Under the pieces are notes generated by a model that saw only the letters and a list, made by a program, of their open reading frames with translations, made no database searches and was not told the DNA's origin. The position numbers were made by a program, and so were the translations under genes. From an uncultured Muribaculaceae bacterium (GTDB lineage: Bacteria > Bacteroidota > Bacteroidia > Bacteroidales > Muribaculaceae), in contig CAKUKR010000001.1 in NCBI GenBank assembly GCA_934663645.1, positions 15,081 to 79,080 on the forward strand: 64,000 bases of DNA, read 5' to 3'. Of the stretch, positions 62,931 through 64,000 are shown piece by piece (position 1 is the first letter of the stretch; each line of letters starts with the position of its first letter).

Positions 62931-64000
62931 ATGAACGATAGCTGCAAAAAATTCGTCGACTACATAACCGGCAATGCGCCGAAACATGTCAAGTTGGCAT
63001 TGGTGGAAGACGCTGTTGCCCGGTTTGTATTGGCAAAAGACAGGTCTGTGTACCATAACCAGTCGTTTGCTGTAAGGTTTTGCTATTCCAAAGGCAAGTC
63101 AAGCTCGTTCAGCAACACGGTCTTGTCACTGTCAGCTTTGGAAAAATATGACCATATCCCATTCTTCGTCGTGCTTGTCCGCAGAAATGCCGACAACCTG
63201 ATTCTGTTGGCCAACACCACTTTCCTGCGCAAAATCAGCCACAGTTCGCAGTATTTGAGACAAGACAACATCGTTGGCAGCTTCAACGGTTCAGACATCA
63301 TGCGCCAAGCATACGGTGTCAGCAACAGCCCAGAGCATTTCGATTACCTGTTTGATGCACACAGGGGGCTCGACTGGCAAGACAACCTTGCTCGGCTTGT
63401 AGAGGAGACCAACCGCATAACTCCTCAACAAGAAGCATTTATACCTACTGAAGAGGAATTGCAAAAAATACACGGATCCGTAGACCTGGCTATGCGATTC
63501 GTGCTTTCAGACGACTTCCAGACAGTAAGAAAAGACTTGGAAAGCCGGTGCAGCAAATGCCGCAATGAAATCATGATAGCTTCGCATATCGAGAATGTCA
63601 ACATTCGCGGACGGCTTATCGAAAGCCTCATTACGGCTGATGAGAGCATCAGGGCGGCTTTGGCGCAAAACCTGAAAAACGCCGAAAACCTTTTGCCGAC
63701 ATACGACAGTCGCAACGGCCTGGGTGATTACGTGGTATCTTTTAACACCGGAACCGCATACGTAGACATCAAGACAAAAATCGTCTACCTGTCGTCAAAC
63801 CCAAAAGCATACAACATTGACAAGTTCCTGCGGCAGATATCAGACGGCAATAGCCTGCTGCTCTTTTTCTTCATCGGCATTGACGAAACAGGCGTATTCA
63901 ATACTGCATTATGCTCCGTCTACCATGACCAGCTGCTGCACGCCAGCATACGCCAATGCCTTTGGTCCGGGAGGGGCTCGCGAGGGACAATCCAATTTAA
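62931..64000 (+). CDS. Probable type II restriction endonuclease (3' end cut by window)
   Basis: The frame from the ATG at 62931 stays open to the right edge, 356 residues seen (MNDSCKKFVDYITGNAPKHV). It also stays open upstream as far as 62874, overlapping the methyltransferase end, but only CTG codons could start it there. Features fit a PD-(D/E)xK nuclease: an early helix with Glu in IRGRLIESLIT (226-236), Asp266 in LGDYVVSF, then beta strand AYVDIKTK with Asp279-x-Lys281. It lacks recognised domains of other functions, and its codons look lower in GC than the dcw genes. Adjacent to the methyltransferase, the best reading is its cognate endonuclease. No named family can be given. Confidence 0.65.
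   Translation, partial: MNDSCKKFVDYITGNAPKHVKLALVEDAVARFVLAKDRSVYHNQSFAVRFCYSKGKSSSFSNTVLSLSALEKYDHIPFFVVLVRRNADNLILLANTTFLRKISHSSQYLRQDNIVGSFNGSDIMRQAYGVSNSPEHFDYLFDAHRGLDWQDNLARLVEETNRITPQQEAFIPTEEELQKIHGSVDLAMRFVLSDDFQTVRKDLESRCSKCRNEIMIASHIENVNIRGRLIESLITADESIRAALAQNLKNAENLLPTYDSRNGLGDYVVSFNTGTAYVDIKTKIVYLSSNPKAYNIDKFLRQISDGNSLLLFFFIGIDETGVFNTALCSVYHDQLLHASIRQCLWSGRGSRGTIQF

Noticed and set aside
1..64000. tRNA, rRNA, CRISPR or insertion-sequence genes
   Set aside because: No tRNA-like T-loop context, rRNA sequence, regular spaced repeats, transposase or integrase motifs were noticed; a dedicated search could still find a small RNA.

Overview
The window is chromosomal DNA from a high-GC member of the Bacteroidales, most likely a Muribaculaceae-type gut bacterium. 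The evidence is a Bacteroidales -7 promoter motif (TAnnTTTG) upstream of many genes, secreted proteins ending in type IX-style sorting domains, TonB/lipoprotein surface systems, FISUMP-type proteins, a sigma-54 regulator/lptE/secG block and a uvrC-apt-mnmG-ybeY block. No rRNA, tRNA or CRISPR array was seen.

Left part (1-15130, minus strand): the alpha subunit of 2-oxoglutarate:ferredoxin oxidoreductase runs off the left edge. Upstream of it, and closed by its own terminator, is an eight-gene run in one direction: deoC, a secreted EEP-family nuclease/phosphatase, a TonB-dependent receptor, two surface lipoproteins with OB-fold-like DUF6359/DUF5689 regions, two secreted endonuclease I enzymes and a CotH-kinase-like protein. 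I read this as a possible extracellular nucleic-acid scavenging system: surface nucleases cut, lipoproteins bind, the TonB receptor imports, and DeoC consumes the deoxyribose phosphate. This is the strongest candidate for a new system in the window.

Middle-left (15131-23108): a cassette with two small secreted-protein genes and a divergent TPR/AraC membrane-bound regulator lies between 56-bp direct repeats. The repeats are the 3' end of the neighbouring six-hairpin glycosidase gene, so the cassette looks inserted. The glycosidase gene follows rnr (RNase R).

Centre (23368-30000): uvrC, apt, mnmG and ybeY on the minus strand carry two parS-like palindromes (25279-25294 and 26006-26025), which suggests an origin-proximal, ParB-bound location. 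A GT4 glycosyltransferase with a textbook Bacteroidales promoter is divergent from them.

30202-45495 (plus strand) is a complete dcw cell-wall/division cluster without mraZ: rsmH, ftsL, ftsI, murE, mraY, murD, ftsW, murG, murC, ftsQ, ftsA, ftsZ. It is followed by a THUMP-domain rRNA methyltransferase with a long Arg/Asp-rich tail, purD, a membrane protein, pdxB and a trypsin-like lipoprotein protease. On the opposite strand are a 1501-residue adhesin-like secreted protein and a small secreted protein.

Right part (57280-64000, plus strand): a small membrane protein, a PlsC-like acyltransferase, a sigma-54 enhancer-binding protein, lptE, a TPR-like protein and secG. Then comes an apparent type II restriction-modification pair: a beta-class adenine methyltransferase, and a protein with a D-x12-DxK signature that runs off the right edge.
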